DNA of 64,000 nt from CAZMGV01 sp964565925 (lineage in GTDB: Bacteria > JAGRBM01 > JAHCIT01), in assembly GCA_964565925.1 (NCBI GenBank), contig CAZMGV010000017.1, forward strand, positions 1 through 64,000. The letters are read 5' to 3'. The translations under genes and the position numbers were made by a program. Positions 52,497 through 61,396 of the stretch are shown piece by piece. The notes below the pieces were generated by a model. That model was not told the origin of the DNA. It did no database searches and was given only the letters and a program-made list of their open reading frames with translations. The number at the start of each line of letters is the position of its first letter. Position 1 is the stretch's first letter.

Positions 52497-53090
52497 ATGT
52501 CAAAGTTCACCCGAGTTTTCGTTGTCGCCGCCACTCTTTGCGCCGTCACAGCCGTCCGCGCAGAGGCGCCCAAGCCCGCACCGGCGGCCGCCTATACTAT
52601 CGATCCGGTGCACTCGACGGTTTTATTCAAGGTCCTGCACATGGGAGCATCCAATTTCTACGGACGCTTCAATGACGTATCCGGTACGATTGCGCTGGAC
52701 GTGGCCAAGCCCGAAAACAGCTCCGTCGAGTTCACCGTAAAAACGGAAAGCATCGACACGAACAATGCCAAGCGGGATGAGCACCTCAAGGGACCGGATT
52801 TTTTCCTGACGAAACAGTTCCCCACGGCCAATTTCAAGAGCAAAACTGTCAAGAAGACCGGCGACAAGACCTATGACGTCGCCGGCGATCTCACGATCCG
52901 GGGCATCACAAAGCCGGCGTCGTTTACCTTTACGCAGGTCGGAGCAGGCAAGACTCCCAACGGCAAGGAAATCATCGGCGGAGAAACCGCCATCACCGTC
53001 AAGCGGGGTGACTTCGGGCTGACCTACGGACAGGGAGCGCTCGGCGAAGAGGTAACGCTCATCGTGTCGGTCGAAGCGGGCAAGAACTAA
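52497..53090 (+). CDS. YceI-family periplasmic lipid-binding protein
   Basis: 197 residues with a cleavable signal peptide (CAVTAVRAEA). The mature part, YTIDPVHSTVLFKVLHMGAS, then FYGRFNDVSGTIALD, AKRDEHLKGPDFF, FPTANFKS, GDLTIRGITKPASF and KRGDFGLTYG, is classic YceI, a lipocalin-like barrel that binds isoprenoid or amphiphilic chains. AAAGGA lies ~10 bases before the ATG. It is 96 bases after the haloperoxidase fusion and one base before the next gene, so it is co-transcribed at least with the latter. The exact ligand cannot be read. Confidence 0.9.
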   Translation: MSKFTRVFVVAATLCAVTAVRAEAPKPAPAAAYTIDPVHSTVLFKVLHMGASNFYGRFNDVSGTIALDVAKPENSSVEFTVKTESIDTNNAKRDEHLKGPDFFLTKQFPTANFKSKTVKKTGDKTYDVAGDLTIRGITKPASFTFTQVGAGKTPNGKEIIGGETAITVKRGDFGLTYGQGALGEEVTLIVSVEAGKN

Positions 53091-53091
53091 C

Positions 53092-53922
53092 GTGATCGCA
53101 GCCGCCGTCCTCGCCATCGCCGTTCCGCTGGTTCTAGGCGCCACCGGCGCTTATCTCGACAAGCCGTGGAGCGCCGCGACCGCCGCCGGGCTGGGTTATG
53201 TGACGGCGCAGCTCATCCTGTCGGGTCTGCCGCCGTTTCCGCCGGTCGACACCACACAGTGGTTAGTCGTGATTGGTGCGGCGGGCACACTGATGGCTTT
53301 TCTTGAAGCCGATATCGATCCTAAGCCGGTGAAATTCTGGAAGTACCGCCTGATCGCTTTAAGTGGAACCGTCTGGCTGACACTCCGGCCGCTCACGACA
53401 TCAGGCAGCTGGCCGCTGGGCGTGTCGGTTTCCTACTCGCTGGGTTTCCTCGGGCTCGGTGTCGTGTTCGCGGCCAGCGCCGATGCGCTGGCCAAGGAAT
53501 CCTCAAGCCTTGCCCGTACTGCCGCACTGGCCGCCTCGGCAGCGACAACCGCACTGGCTCTTGCATTTTCCGGCAGTACGCTGCTGGCTCAGCTCGCGGG
53601 AGTCCTTGCTGCGGCTCTGGGCGGGATTGCCGCAGTCCAGGCCGTGCGCAAGACCGAGATACCTTCGGCGCTGACGGCGGCGGTTTTTCTCCCGCTCGTG
53701 GCGATTGTCACCAACGGGTATTTCTATTCGAATCTGTCACTTGCCGGATCGGTGCTGCTTCTCGTCGGGCCGGCGCTTCCGCTGGCGCTCGGTTCGCAGC
53801 TCCCGGAAAAACTGACCGGCCTGAACCGAACAGCTGCGCTCGCTGCTTTAGCCGCACTGCCGGGGCTCATTGCCGTCGGGATCGCACTGGCGAATCAGCC
53901 CAAACCGGGAACGGATTACTGA
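53092..53922 (+). CDS. Multipass integral membrane protein, unknown function
   Basis: 276 residues, almost entirely hydrophobic with about eight predicted helices, Ala/Leu-rich, with short charged loops (EADIDPKPVKFWKYR after helix 3). No family recognised. The GTG start lies one base after the YceI stop, so translation is coupled. This arrangement suggests a membrane partner for the YceI protein or simple operon membership. Confidence 0.65.
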   Translation: MIAAAVLAIAVPLVLGATGAYLDKPWSAATAAGLGYVTAQLILSGLPPFPPVDTTQWLVVIGAAGTLMAFLEADIDPKPVKFWKYRLIALSGTVWLTLRPLTTSGSWPLGVSVSYSLGFLGLGVVFAASADALAKESSSLARTAALAASAATTALALAFSGSTLLAQLAGVLAAALGGIAAVQAVRKTEIPSALTAAVFLPLVAIVTNGYFYSNLSLAGSVLLLVGPALPLALGSQLPEKLTGLNRTAALAALAALPGLIAVGIALANQPKPGTDY

Positions 53923-53960
53923 GGTCGCTAATCGGTTTTTAATAGCTCGTTCATTTTGGA

Positions 53961-54299
53961 ATGCTTAGCATCCGGCTAACTGGCATGTACAAAGGAACTC
54001 CCAGACCACCGCCAATGGCCACGGCCGCCGCCGTCTTTTGGGCTTTCAGCATGACGCTACCAGGGACGGTAAGGGCCAGCCCGAGGGTGCAGTCCGTTGC
54101 CCGGTTTCTCGTGTCAGCCACCCACCATGCACCCGCACCGAAACGCACCCCAGAGCCGCGCCTCCAGAACAACCAGAAAAGACCAGTCGATCCCAAGCGA
54201 GCCCCTGAGCCCAAGCGGCTGAAAGATTTCAAACGGGCACCCGAGACCAAACGCCAGAGGGATCCCAAACGGCCGTCCGACAAAAAAATCCCGCTGTAA
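53961..54299 (+). CDS. Doubtful small basic Pro/Lys/Arg-rich protein
   Basis: 112 codons. A possible signal segment (ATAAAVFWAFSM) is followed by a tail of imperfect PKRxPEPKR-like repeats (RTPEPR, KRAPEPKRLKDFKRAPE, RDPKRPSDKK). A polybasic repeat tail could be real or a chance product of a simple repeat; the opposite strand is also open here, as expected for such repeats. No good ribosome site. It lies between convergent genes. Confidence 0.35.
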   Translation: MLSIRLTGMYKGTPRPPPMATAAAVFWAFSMTLPGTVRASPRVQSVARFLVSATHHAPAPKRTPEPRLQNNQKRPVDPKRAPEPKRLKDFKRAPETKRQRDPKRPSDKKIPL

Positions 54300-54320
54300 C
54301 TGTTAAACCGCCGGAACTGT

Positions 54321-55828
54321 TTACGGAGAGAACTCAAGGAATGGCAGATCCGTCCCCATTTCGCCACCGGCGTCCCCGCGATTATTCGTGTCGCCGAGCG
54401 CCAGATCGCCGTACTGATTATCACCCCAGCATTTGATGTCACCGTCCCCGAACTGGACGCACGTATGGTCATGTCCGGCAACGGCGTCGATAACCGGCTG
54501 ATCGGTCCCCAACGGTACAGAAGGCAGGCTGGCGCCCATCTCGCTGGAGCTGTCGCCCAGGCTTTCCACATTCCCCTGCCCGAGGTGTCCGTTCCAGTTC
54601 CGGCCCCAGCATTTGATCTGGCCATCAGACAGTATCGCGCAGCTGTGATAGCCGCCGGTCACGATTTTGACTACCGGGAGCGGACTGCCGAGATCCACGT
54701 AGGGAAGGTTTGATCCCATTTCATCCGGGTCATCGCCCCGGTGCTGGTAGTCGCCCAGGCCCAGCTGGCCGTCCTCGTTGAACCCCCAGCACTTGACCCG
54801 GTGCTGTGCCGACAGTGCGCACGCATGGTAGTGGCCGACCGAAATCTGGACCGGCTCAAAATCCGGCCCGAGGTCAACCGCCGGGAGTGCCGTCCCCATC
54901 TCGCCGCCGTTATCGCCGTGACCGTCACGATCGCCAATACCGAGCTGTCCCCATTCGTTGTCGCCCCAGCACTTGATTTTCCCGCTGTCCAGGAGGACGC
55001 AGGCGCTAAACTCCCCCATAGAGAGCTGCCTCACCGTCTCTCCCTCACCGAGATCCACATAGGGGAGATCGTCGCCCATCTCTNNNNNNNNNNNNNNNNN
55101 NNNNNNNNNNNNNNNNNNNNNNNNNNNNNNNNNNNNNNNNNNNNNNNNNNNNNNNNNNNNNNNNNNNNNNNNNNNNNNNNNNNCCTCACCGTCTCTCCCT
55201 CACCGAGATCCACATAGGGGAGATCGTCGCCCATCTCTCCCGGCCCGTCGCCCCGGTGTTCGGTATTGCCGAGTCCGAGTATGCCGTACCAATTCTTTCC
55301 CCAGCATTTCACCCGGCCGCCGGTCGTCACCGCGCAGGCGTGAAATTCGCCGACGTGAATATCCACCGCCTCGACTCCGCTGCCCAGATCCACAAACGGG
55401 AGGTTGTCGCCCATCTCGTCCGGATTGTCGCCCCGGTGTTCCGTGTCGCCGAGTCCGCATCCGCCGGTGGCGTTCTCGCCCCAGCATTTGATCCGGCCAT
55501 TGGTGAACAGCGCGCAGGCGACGTATTCGCCATAACCCATACGCTCCACCTGGAGTCCGTCCCCCAGATCGAGGAACGGCAACGCCGCAGGTGTCTCGCC
55601 CGGACTATCGCCGTAGGGTTCGGCGTTACCGATGCCGACCATCCCGAAGTCGTTGCGGCCCCAGCATCTGGCCCGGCCGCTATCCGAATAGATGACGCAC
55701 GCACCGTAGGCCCCGGAATCGGTCGCGAGGGAGAACGGCAGCTCCGGCTTGACGGCGGATCCGTGGCATGATGAAGCCATTACCAGCAGCAAGACCGGCC
55801 ATCGGCAGACGCGTGCTCCCGGTTTCAT
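54321..55828 (-). CDS. RCC1-repeat lipoprotein (seven blades, split by N-gap)
   Basis: After collapsing the 55-base duplicated flank and 100 Ns, this is one 450-residue protein. The ATG at 55828 has AGAGGA before it and gives a signal peptide with lipobox VMASSC. Upstream in-frame codons look non-coding. It has exactly seven ~60-residue RCC1 units: IKCWGxNxxGxLGLGD, HRGDxPxEMGxxLPxVDLG, then GxxHxCAxxxxG. Each has two cysteines. RCC1 repeats form a seven-bladed propeller that usually binds a protein partner; no partner is evident. The unit is nearly the same as the RCC1 block of the giant protein. It starts 40 bases after the ilvD stop, so it may be co-transcribed with it. Confidence 0.85.
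55084..55183. other. 100-N scaffold gap with 55-base identical flanks
   Basis: Bases 55029-55083 and 55184-55238 are identical over 55 positions, the same length as at the first gap. Removing 155 bases joins the two reading phases and yields exactly seven RCC1 repeats. The gap is most likely an unmerged contig overlap. Confidence 0.88.
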
Positions 55829-55868
55829 ATCGATTGTTCCTCTGTAAACCGGCAGCCCGGATGAGCTG

Positions 55869-57557
55869 TCAGGCCGTGGTTGCGCCTTCGGAAGCGGGCC
55901 GCACAGTGCGGGCATATTTCGCCAGGACGCCGCGAGTGACTTTCAGTTCCGGTTTCTTCCAGCCCGCACGGCGTTTCGCCAGTTCGTCGTCCGTAACGTG
56001 CACTTTCAGAAGTTTCTGGTCGGCATCGATAGTGACCGTGTCGCCCTCTTTGACGAGCGCGATCGGACCGCCCAGCCAGGCCTCCGGCGTCACATGACCC
56101 ACAACCAGCCCGTGCGAAGCACCCGAGAACCGGCCGTCGGTCATCAGGCCGACTTTCTCGCCGAGTCCCTGTCCCACCAGTGCGGCCGTGACCGAGAGCA
56201 TCTCGCGCATTCCGGGACCACCCACAGGACCTTCGCCGCGGATAACGATCACGTCGCCTGCCTTGATCTGGCGGGCCTGGATGGCCGCGAAGCAGGCCTC
56301 TTCACCCTCGAATACCCGCGCCGGGCCGGTCACCTTGCGCGCCGCGGCGGGCAGTCCGGCCACCTTCGCGACCGCGCCGTCCGGAGCCAGATTCCCCTTA
56401 AGGATAATAAGGTGGCCTGTCTCGTGCATCGGTTTCTCAAAGGTCTTGATGACGTCCTGCTTGCGTTTGAAAATGCTCGGCACGTCTTTCAGGTTTTCCG
56501 CAATCGTGCGGCCGGTCACGGTCATGCAGTCGCCGTGAATCATGCCCTTTTCGAGCAGCGCCTTCAGCACTGCCGGCGTGCCACCCACCTTGTGAAGGTC
56601 GTACATGACGTATTTGCCGCCGGGCTTGAGATCGCCCAGATCCGGCACCTTGTCGCCCAGGCGGTCCATGTCGGCCAGCGACCACTCGACACCCGCCTCG
56701 TAGGCAATGGCGAGCAGATGCAGAACGGCGTTGGTCGAACCACCGAGCGCCAGCACCAGCGTGTAGGCGTTCTCGAGCGCCTTCTTCGTGACGATCTCCC
56801 GGGGACGAATGTCCTTTTTGACAAGGTTCACGAGCGCCATGCCGGCCAGATACGTCTCCCGTTCCTTGAGCGAGGAGACCGCCGGATAACTGGCGTCATA
56901 CGGGAGCGACATGCCCATCGCCTCGATAGCGGAACTCATCGTGTTGGCCGTGTACATGCCGCCGCAGGAGCCCGCACCCGGGCACGCGTTCGTCTCTATG
57001 TATTTGACGCCTTCATCTGACAGCGATCCTGCCTGCTGGCGACCGACGGCCTCGAACACCGTCGCGATATCTATATCGCCGCCTTCGGAACCCACCCCCG
57101 GCATGATGCTGCCGCCATATACGAAGATAGACGGGACGTTCAGGCGGACCATCGCCATCAGGCAGCCCGGCATATTCTTGTCACAGCCGCCCAGCGCCAG
57201 CACCCCGTCGTGATTCATCCCGCCCGAAACCACCTCGATACTGTCGGCAATGACCTCGCGCGACACCAGGCTGTAGCGCATGCCGAGGTGGCCCATCTGG
57301 ATCCCGTCAGAACTGGTCGGAGCGCCGGAGATTTGCGGGACGCCGCCGCCGGCCCGGATTCCCTCGCTCGCCTTGCGGGCAAGCCGGTCCAGATGGACGT
57401 TACAGGGGGTTATCTCGCTGAACAGTGAGGCCACGCCGATCAGGGGACGGGTGAAATCGTCGTCCATAAAGCCGACGGCCCGGAGCATGGCCCGGTTTGG
57501 GGCCCGCGACATACCTTCAGTCGTCAGACGGCTGCGGCGGTTCTGTTCTTTCGGCAT
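55869..57557 (-). CDS. ilvD: Dihydroxy-acid dehydratase
   Basis: 562 residues, the usual length. It dehydrates 2,3-dihydroxy-isovalerate and -methylvalerate in valine and isoleucine synthesis, and feeds leucine and pantothenate. Cluster cysteines are C52 (ITPCNVH), C125 (GGCDKNMPGC) and C198 (GAGSCGGMYTANTM), the pattern of [2Fe-2S] IlvD; K127 next to C125 is the usual carbamylated Mg ligand. SGAPTSSDGI, LALGGSTNAVLH, GRFSGASHG and the C-terminal AxxGRxR-type region are also present. AAGGAGAA stands 9 bases before the ATG. A 9-bp hairpin sits in its leader (57582-57606). No other branched-chain genes are nearby. Confidence 0.97.
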   Translation of the reverse strand: MPKEQNRRSRLTTEGMSRAPNRAMLRAVGFMDDDFTRPLIGVASLFSEITPCNVHLDRLARKASEGIRAGGGVPQISGAPTSSDGIQMGHLGMRYSLVSREVIADSIEVVSGGMNHDGVLALGGCDKNMPGCLMAMVRLNVPSIFVYGGSIMPGVGSEGGDIDIATVFEAVGRQQAGSLSDEGVKYIETNACPGAGSCGGMYTANTMSSAIEAMGMSLPYDASYPAVSSLKERETYLAGMALVNLVKKDIRPREIVTKKALENAYTLVLALGGSTNAVLHLLAIAYEAGVEWSLADMDRLGDKVPDLGDLKPGGKYVMYDLHKVGGTPAVLKALLEKGMIHGDCMTVTGRTIAENLKDVPSIFKRKQDVIKTFEKPMHETGHLIILKGNLAPDGAVAKVAGLPAAARKVTGPARVFEGEEACFAAIQARQIKAGDVIVIRGEGPVGGPGMREMLSVTAALVGQGLGEKVGLMTDGRFSGASHGLVVGHVTPEAWLGGPIALVKEGDTVTIDADQKLLKVHVTDDELAKRRAGWKKPELKVTRGVLAKYARTVRPASEGATTA

Positions 57558-57581
57558 GGGACGGTTCTCCTTGGATTAACT

Positions 57582-57606
57582 GTCCGGAAAGGCTGCTTTT
57601 CCGGAC
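57582..57606 (-). promoter_or_regulatory. Leader hairpin upstream of ilvD
   Basis: Perfect stem GTCCGGAAA / TTTCCGGAC with a 7-base loop, ending about 10 bases before the ilvD ribosome site. It could modulate translation or stop upstream transcription. I see no leader peptide rich in Ile/Val/Leu that would prove attenuation. Confidence 0.4.
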
Positions 57607-57788
57607 CGCTCCCATAACTTCCGGCACCCGGGAGTTCAAACCGCCCTGCCTACGCCGGGCTTTTCGTAGCCTGGAATCCTCCACGATTCATTAAAATTAA
57701 ACTCGTTGAAACATGACAAAAGTCAGGTTAGCCTCGTTTAACAACCGCAATGGCTATTGAAAGTTCTGGTTGAACAGGGGAAGTCGCA

Positions 57789-60095
57789 ATGAAACAACGC
57801 CATCTGGCGCTCGTCGGTATTTTACTCGGAGTCTCGCTGGTACTTACCGGCTGTTCGTTCGCGGCGATCATGCCCGAATCCTGGCTGCCCATGATGGCGG
57901 CCTTCCTGGTCGTTTTCCTGTCGGCCTGCGGCAACAACAACGGCACCGTTAGCTCCGGCCCGTCCGGCTGCGACACCGGTGAACCCATTACCGAACTTGT
58001 GGTTACGGACCTCGATGGCTGCAACGGCTTCCGGGTCGGGGAAGACGGGTTCTTTTCCGAAGGTGCGAGTTATGGAGCAGCGGTCGCTTCCGCCGGCGAT
58101 GTAGACGGCGACGGCTTCGACGATCTTCTGATCGGCGCACCGGGTCAGGAGGTTTACGGTGAAGGGTACTATACCGAGGGAATAACCTCGGTCCTGTTCG
58201 GCGACAACGTCGTCGGCACTACGGGTGCGACCCGCGGCTATCGTTCGCTCAAGGTCACCGGTTTTTACAATGAATACTCCGGCTACTCGAGTGACAATTA
58301 CTACTTCGACCTCTCTTTCGGCGCCGCTCTGGCCGGTGGCGATATTAACGGCGACGGCTTTTCAGACGCCGCTTTCGGCGCGCCCGACGCCAGCTTCGTT
58401 TATGACGGCGAGGGTTACGACCGGTACGACAGTCTGGGCCGTGCGACCACCATGTCGGGAACTCCGTTCTGGCAATACGCCAAGGAGTATACCGGCGGGT
58501 ATTTTGGCTATTTCAATTCCATTCCGGTCATGGAGTTCATTTATAGTGAAGGCCCGTTCCCTGGCGGCACGCAGGTAAACTGGGCCGAGGGCTACGGGAC
58601 GTATGACGGCTCGCAACTCGGCAAATCGGTTGCCGTCGCACAGGACATCAATGGCGACGGGTTCAACGACCTTGTGGTCGGTGCGCCTTACGTAAGCGAC
58701 GGGGAAGGCCTGGCGTTCACGGTTCTGGGCAGGCCCGAGTTCGACTACGGCACTTCGGTCGAAAGTTCCGTTGCTTCCGAAGGTGCAATCTCCTTCGACA
58801 CGGAAGGCGGCGAGCAATACATGGGAATGTCGGTTTCCGGTGCCGGCGATTTCAACGGCGATGGCTTTGGCGATGTCCTCGTGGGCGCCAGCAACCTCTA
58901 CTATAACGGCGGCGCGATGATCTGCTTCGGCCACGTCACCGACGGGACCAGATATCCGGGCAATACGGGCTGTCTGTCCGTCTACGGACCGTCTGAAGGC
59001 AGCTATACGGGAACGTCCGTATCGGGCGGCGGCGACTTCAACGGCGACGGCTATTCTGACGCCATAATCGGCGCACCTGGCATTGATTCGGCGTTTGTCG
59101 TGTTCGGGAACTCCGCCGCCACCACACAGATGTGGATCAACGGCGAGGGCTGGAATACCAATACCGGCTTTGCCATTACCGGCGCCAGTGGCACGAGTTT
59201 CGGCCGTTCGGTGGCCTCCGTCGGCGACTTCAACGGTGACGGTTTCGACGACATCGCCATCGGAGCCCCCTATACCTCGCCCGATTCCGGCGAAGGCGCA
59301 GGATCGGCCTATATCATCTTCGGCAAGGCCACCTGGGCGGCCACCTTCGATGCCACAGCGGCCCTCGACGGTACGACCGGATTCGTGGTCAACGGTGGTA
59401 CCGTGGACGACCATCTCGGCGTGGCGGTGGCCGCAGCGGGCGACGCGAATGGCGACGGCCTGGCCGATGTCGTCATCGGCGCCCCCGGCCACTATTACGA
59501 TAGCGGCGCTTCTTATGTGGTCTTCGGCGCGGACCGGAACGGCGTCGCGCAGAACGTGGGCTCGGGCGGCAACAACCAGATTGATGCAGGCTCGGCCGAC
59601 AACACCAGCGCGTTCGGCGGCGCAGGGAACGACGTGATCACCGTCGGCACCACTATTATCCGTCATATTGACGGCGGTAACGGCGTGGACGCGCTCAAGT
59701 TCAATCTGACCGGAAATAACGTACTCGACTTCACGGAAGGTTCGCTCAATGCCGGTGTGCGCGTCCGGAATATCGAGGGACTCGACGTCAGGGGCGACGG
59801 GGAGACTACCGTTTGGCTGCATGCGAATGATGTCTCGCTGATGTCTACGAACAGTCTGTTCGGATATTCCTACTATGCTGAATACTTCGGCCAGGGATCA
59901 AATCTCGTCGTTCTCGGGGATTCCGACGACACATTGAATACGGGCAATTCGTTCTGCAGCATCGGTGACGGATCGATCGAGTTCCAGAACCAGGAAATCC
60001 ATGTCAAAGGTTTCCGCGGCATGAGCGCTCCGTCCGTCGTTATTTTCACGAGCGATGACATGGTCACTCCCGACGATGGCAATTCGTGTGAATGA
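57789..60095 (+). CDS. Integrin-alpha-like FG-GAP lipoprotein with RTX-like tail
   Basis: 768 residues. The N-terminus is odd: a first signal with lipobox VLTGC is followed by a second hydrophobic segment ending in FLSAC, two lipobox-like sites about 23 residues apart. Seven FG-GAP repeats follow (AGDVDGDGFDDLLIGAPG, AQDINGDGFNDLVVGAPY, VGDFNGDGFDDIAIGAPY and others), a full seven-bladed calcium-binding propeller as in integrin alpha chains. The C-terminal ~150 residues contain FGGAGNDVITVG and DGGNGVDALKFN, RTX-like calcium turns. A cell-surface adhesion role is inferred. AGGGGAAG precedes the ATG, and a strong terminator follows. Confidence 0.85.
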   Translation: MKQRHLALVGILLGVSLVLTGCSFAAIMPESWLPMMAAFLVVFLSACGNNNGTVSSGPSGCDTGEPITELVVTDLDGCNGFRVGEDGFFSEGASYGAAVASAGDVDGDGFDDLLIGAPGQEVYGEGYYTEGITSVLFGDNVVGTTGATRGYRSLKVTGFYNEYSGYSSDNYYFDLSFGAALAGGDINGDGFSDAAFGAPDASFVYDGEGYDRYDSLGRATTMSGTPFWQYAKEYTGGYFGYFNSIPVMEFIYSEGPFPGGTQVNWAEGYGTYDGSQLGKSVAVAQDINGDGFNDLVVGAPYVSDGEGLAFTVLGRPEFDYGTSVESSVASEGAISFDTEGGEQYMGMSVSGAGDFNGDGFGDVLVGASNLYYNGGAMICFGHVTDGTRYPGNTGCLSVYGPSEGSYTGTSVSGGGDFNGDGYSDAIIGAPGIDSAFVVFGNSAATTQMWINGEGWNTNTGFAITGASGTSFGRSVASVGDFNGDGFDDIAIGAPYTSPDSGEGAGSAYIIFGKATWAATFDATAALDGTTGFVVNGGTVDDHLGVAVAAAGDANGDGLADVVIGAPGHYYDSGASYVVFGADRNGVAQNVGSGGNNQIDAGSADNTSAFGGAGNDVITVGTTIIRHIDGGNGVDALKFNLTGNNVLDFTEGSLNAGVRVRNIEGLDVRGDGETTVWLHANDVSLMSTNSLFGYSYYAEYFGQGSNLVVLGDSDDTLNTGNSFCSIGDGSIEFQNQEIHVKGFRGMSAPSVVIFTSDDMVTPDDGNSCE

Positions 60096-60123
60096 CCTCC
60101 CCTATATCGGGAAGATAATTGGC

Positions 60124-60147
60124 AAAGGGCGGCGCAAGCCGCCCTTT
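60124..60147 (+). terminator. Intrinsic terminator after FG-GAP lipoprotein gene
   Basis: Perfect 10-bp stem AAAGGGCGGC / GCCGCCCTTT with loop GCAA, followed by CCTTTTCC. The core is the same as in the terminator at 40143. Confidence 0.85.
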
Positions 60148-60257
60148 CCTTTTCCGTGCACCTGAACCCGAATTGCTGGAATCTTCGGACGGATCGGCTA
60201 CGGTTGCCTTACTCAGGTTCGCCGGGCGCTCGCGTCCAATCAGGGAAGAGAGATTTC

Positions 60258-61394
60258 ATGTCACAGGATTACGAAGGCACGGCCGTGCCGGGTTCGGGCC
60301 CCGGGCCTAACGCGGCCGCCGGGGCTCCCGGCAAGCAGCCCGCCAAGAAACTCGAGGTTTCCGCCTCCCGGGGTTTCCCCGGCTGGCTCGCCAGCATGAA
60401 CACGAGTCTCGCCTTTACGACCTACCAGGCCGGCAAGGTGTTTTTCATCGGGCTTCAGCAGGACGGGCGGCTGTCGCTGTTCGAACGCAGCATTCCGCGC
60501 TGCCTGGGCATGACCTTCAGCGGCGACAGCCTGTATGTCAGTTCGCTCTGGCAGATCTGGAAGTTCGAGAACACGCTCAGGGCCGGGCAACAGCACAACG
60601 GTTTCGATCGGGTCTACAAGCCGCAGGTGTCGTGGGTGACCGGCGATCTCGACGTGCACGACCTGGCGGTCGACAAGACCGGCCGGCTTCTGTTCGTCAA
60701 CACGCTCTTCTGCTGCCTCGCAACGGTCAGCGACAGATACAACTTCGCACCTCTCTGGAAACCGAAGTTCATCAGCAAGCTGGCGGCCGAAGACCGCTGC
60801 CATCTGAACGGACTGGCCATGAAGGACGGCATGCCGAAATACATGACCGCCGTTTCCGAATCGGACGGCCCCGACGGCTGGCGCGAACATCGCCGCGGAG
60901 GCGGTATCATTATCGACATCGAGTCGAACGAGATCGTCGCCCGGGGCCTGAGCATGCCGCATTCGCCCCGGTGGTACCGCGACCGGCTGTGGGTGCACAA
61001 CTCCGGCACCGGCAATTTCGGTTATGTGGATCTCAAGACCGGGAAGTTCGAACCGGTGGCCTTCTGCCCGGGCTACCTGCGCGGGCTCGACTTCGTCGGC
61101 GATTACGCCGTGGTGGGCCTGTCACGCATCCGGACGAAAAACACCAAGAGTTTCGGCGGTCTGGAACTGGACGAACAGCTGGCGGCCAAGAAGATCAGTT
61201 CCCGCAGCGGCGTATATATCGTCGACCTCAACACGGGCGACAACTCCAACTGGTTCCAGGTGGAAGGCGCCATCGAGGAACTCTACGACGTCTCCGCCAT
61301 GCCGAGAGTGAAACGGCCTATGGCCATCGGATTCCTCGGCGACGAAGTGCGGCGCATGATCTCCGTCGGCGATCTCCAGCCGCTTTCCAGATAA
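60258..61394 (+). CDS. TIGR03032 family protein
   Basis: 378 residues from MSQDYEG, chosen because GGAAGAGAG lies just upstream. The body is strongly typical of TIGR03032: SLAFTTYQAGKVFFIGL, WQIWKFENTL, TGDLDVHDLAVD, LFVNTLFCCLATV, EDRCHLNGLAM, HRRGGGIIID, GLSMPHSPRWY, HNSGTGNFGYVDL and FCPGYLRGLDFVGDYAVVGLS. The fold is probably a beta-propeller. The biochemical role of this family is not established. It ends two bases before a 2-oxoglutarate/Fe(II) oxygenase gene, so the two proteins are made together; a joint oxidative modification task is a reasonable guess. Confidence 0.9.
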   Translation: MSQDYEGTAVPGSGPGPNAAAGAPGKQPAKKLEVSASRGFPGWLASMNTSLAFTTYQAGKVFFIGLQQDGRLSLFERSIPRCLGMTFSGDSLYVSSLWQIWKFENTLRAGQQHNGFDRVYKPQVSWVTGDLDVHDLAVDKTGRLLFVNTLFCCLATVSDRYNFAPLWKPKFISKLAAEDRCHLNGLAMKDGMPKYMTAVSESDGPDGWREHRRGGGIIIDIESNEIVARGLSMPHSPRWYRDRLWVHNSGTGNFGYVDLKTGKFEPVAFCPGYLRGLDFVGDYAVVGLSRIRTKNTKSFGGLELDEQLAAKKISSRSGVYIVDLNTGDNSNWFQVEGAIEELYDVSAMPRVKRPMAIGFLGDEVRRMISVGDLQPLSR

Positions 61395-61396
61395 TT

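Noticed and set aside
53951..54625. Minus-strand frame of 224 codons
   Set aside because: It overlaps the RCC1 gene in another phase and is the antisense of the basic repeat ORF. It shows no protein-like pattern.
55031..55915. Separate 294- and 252-residue RCC1 proteins
   Set aside because: Both are fragments of one gene split by the artefactual gap. The upstream start at 55915 also lacks signal-peptide sense; 55828 has a ribosome site and a lipobox.
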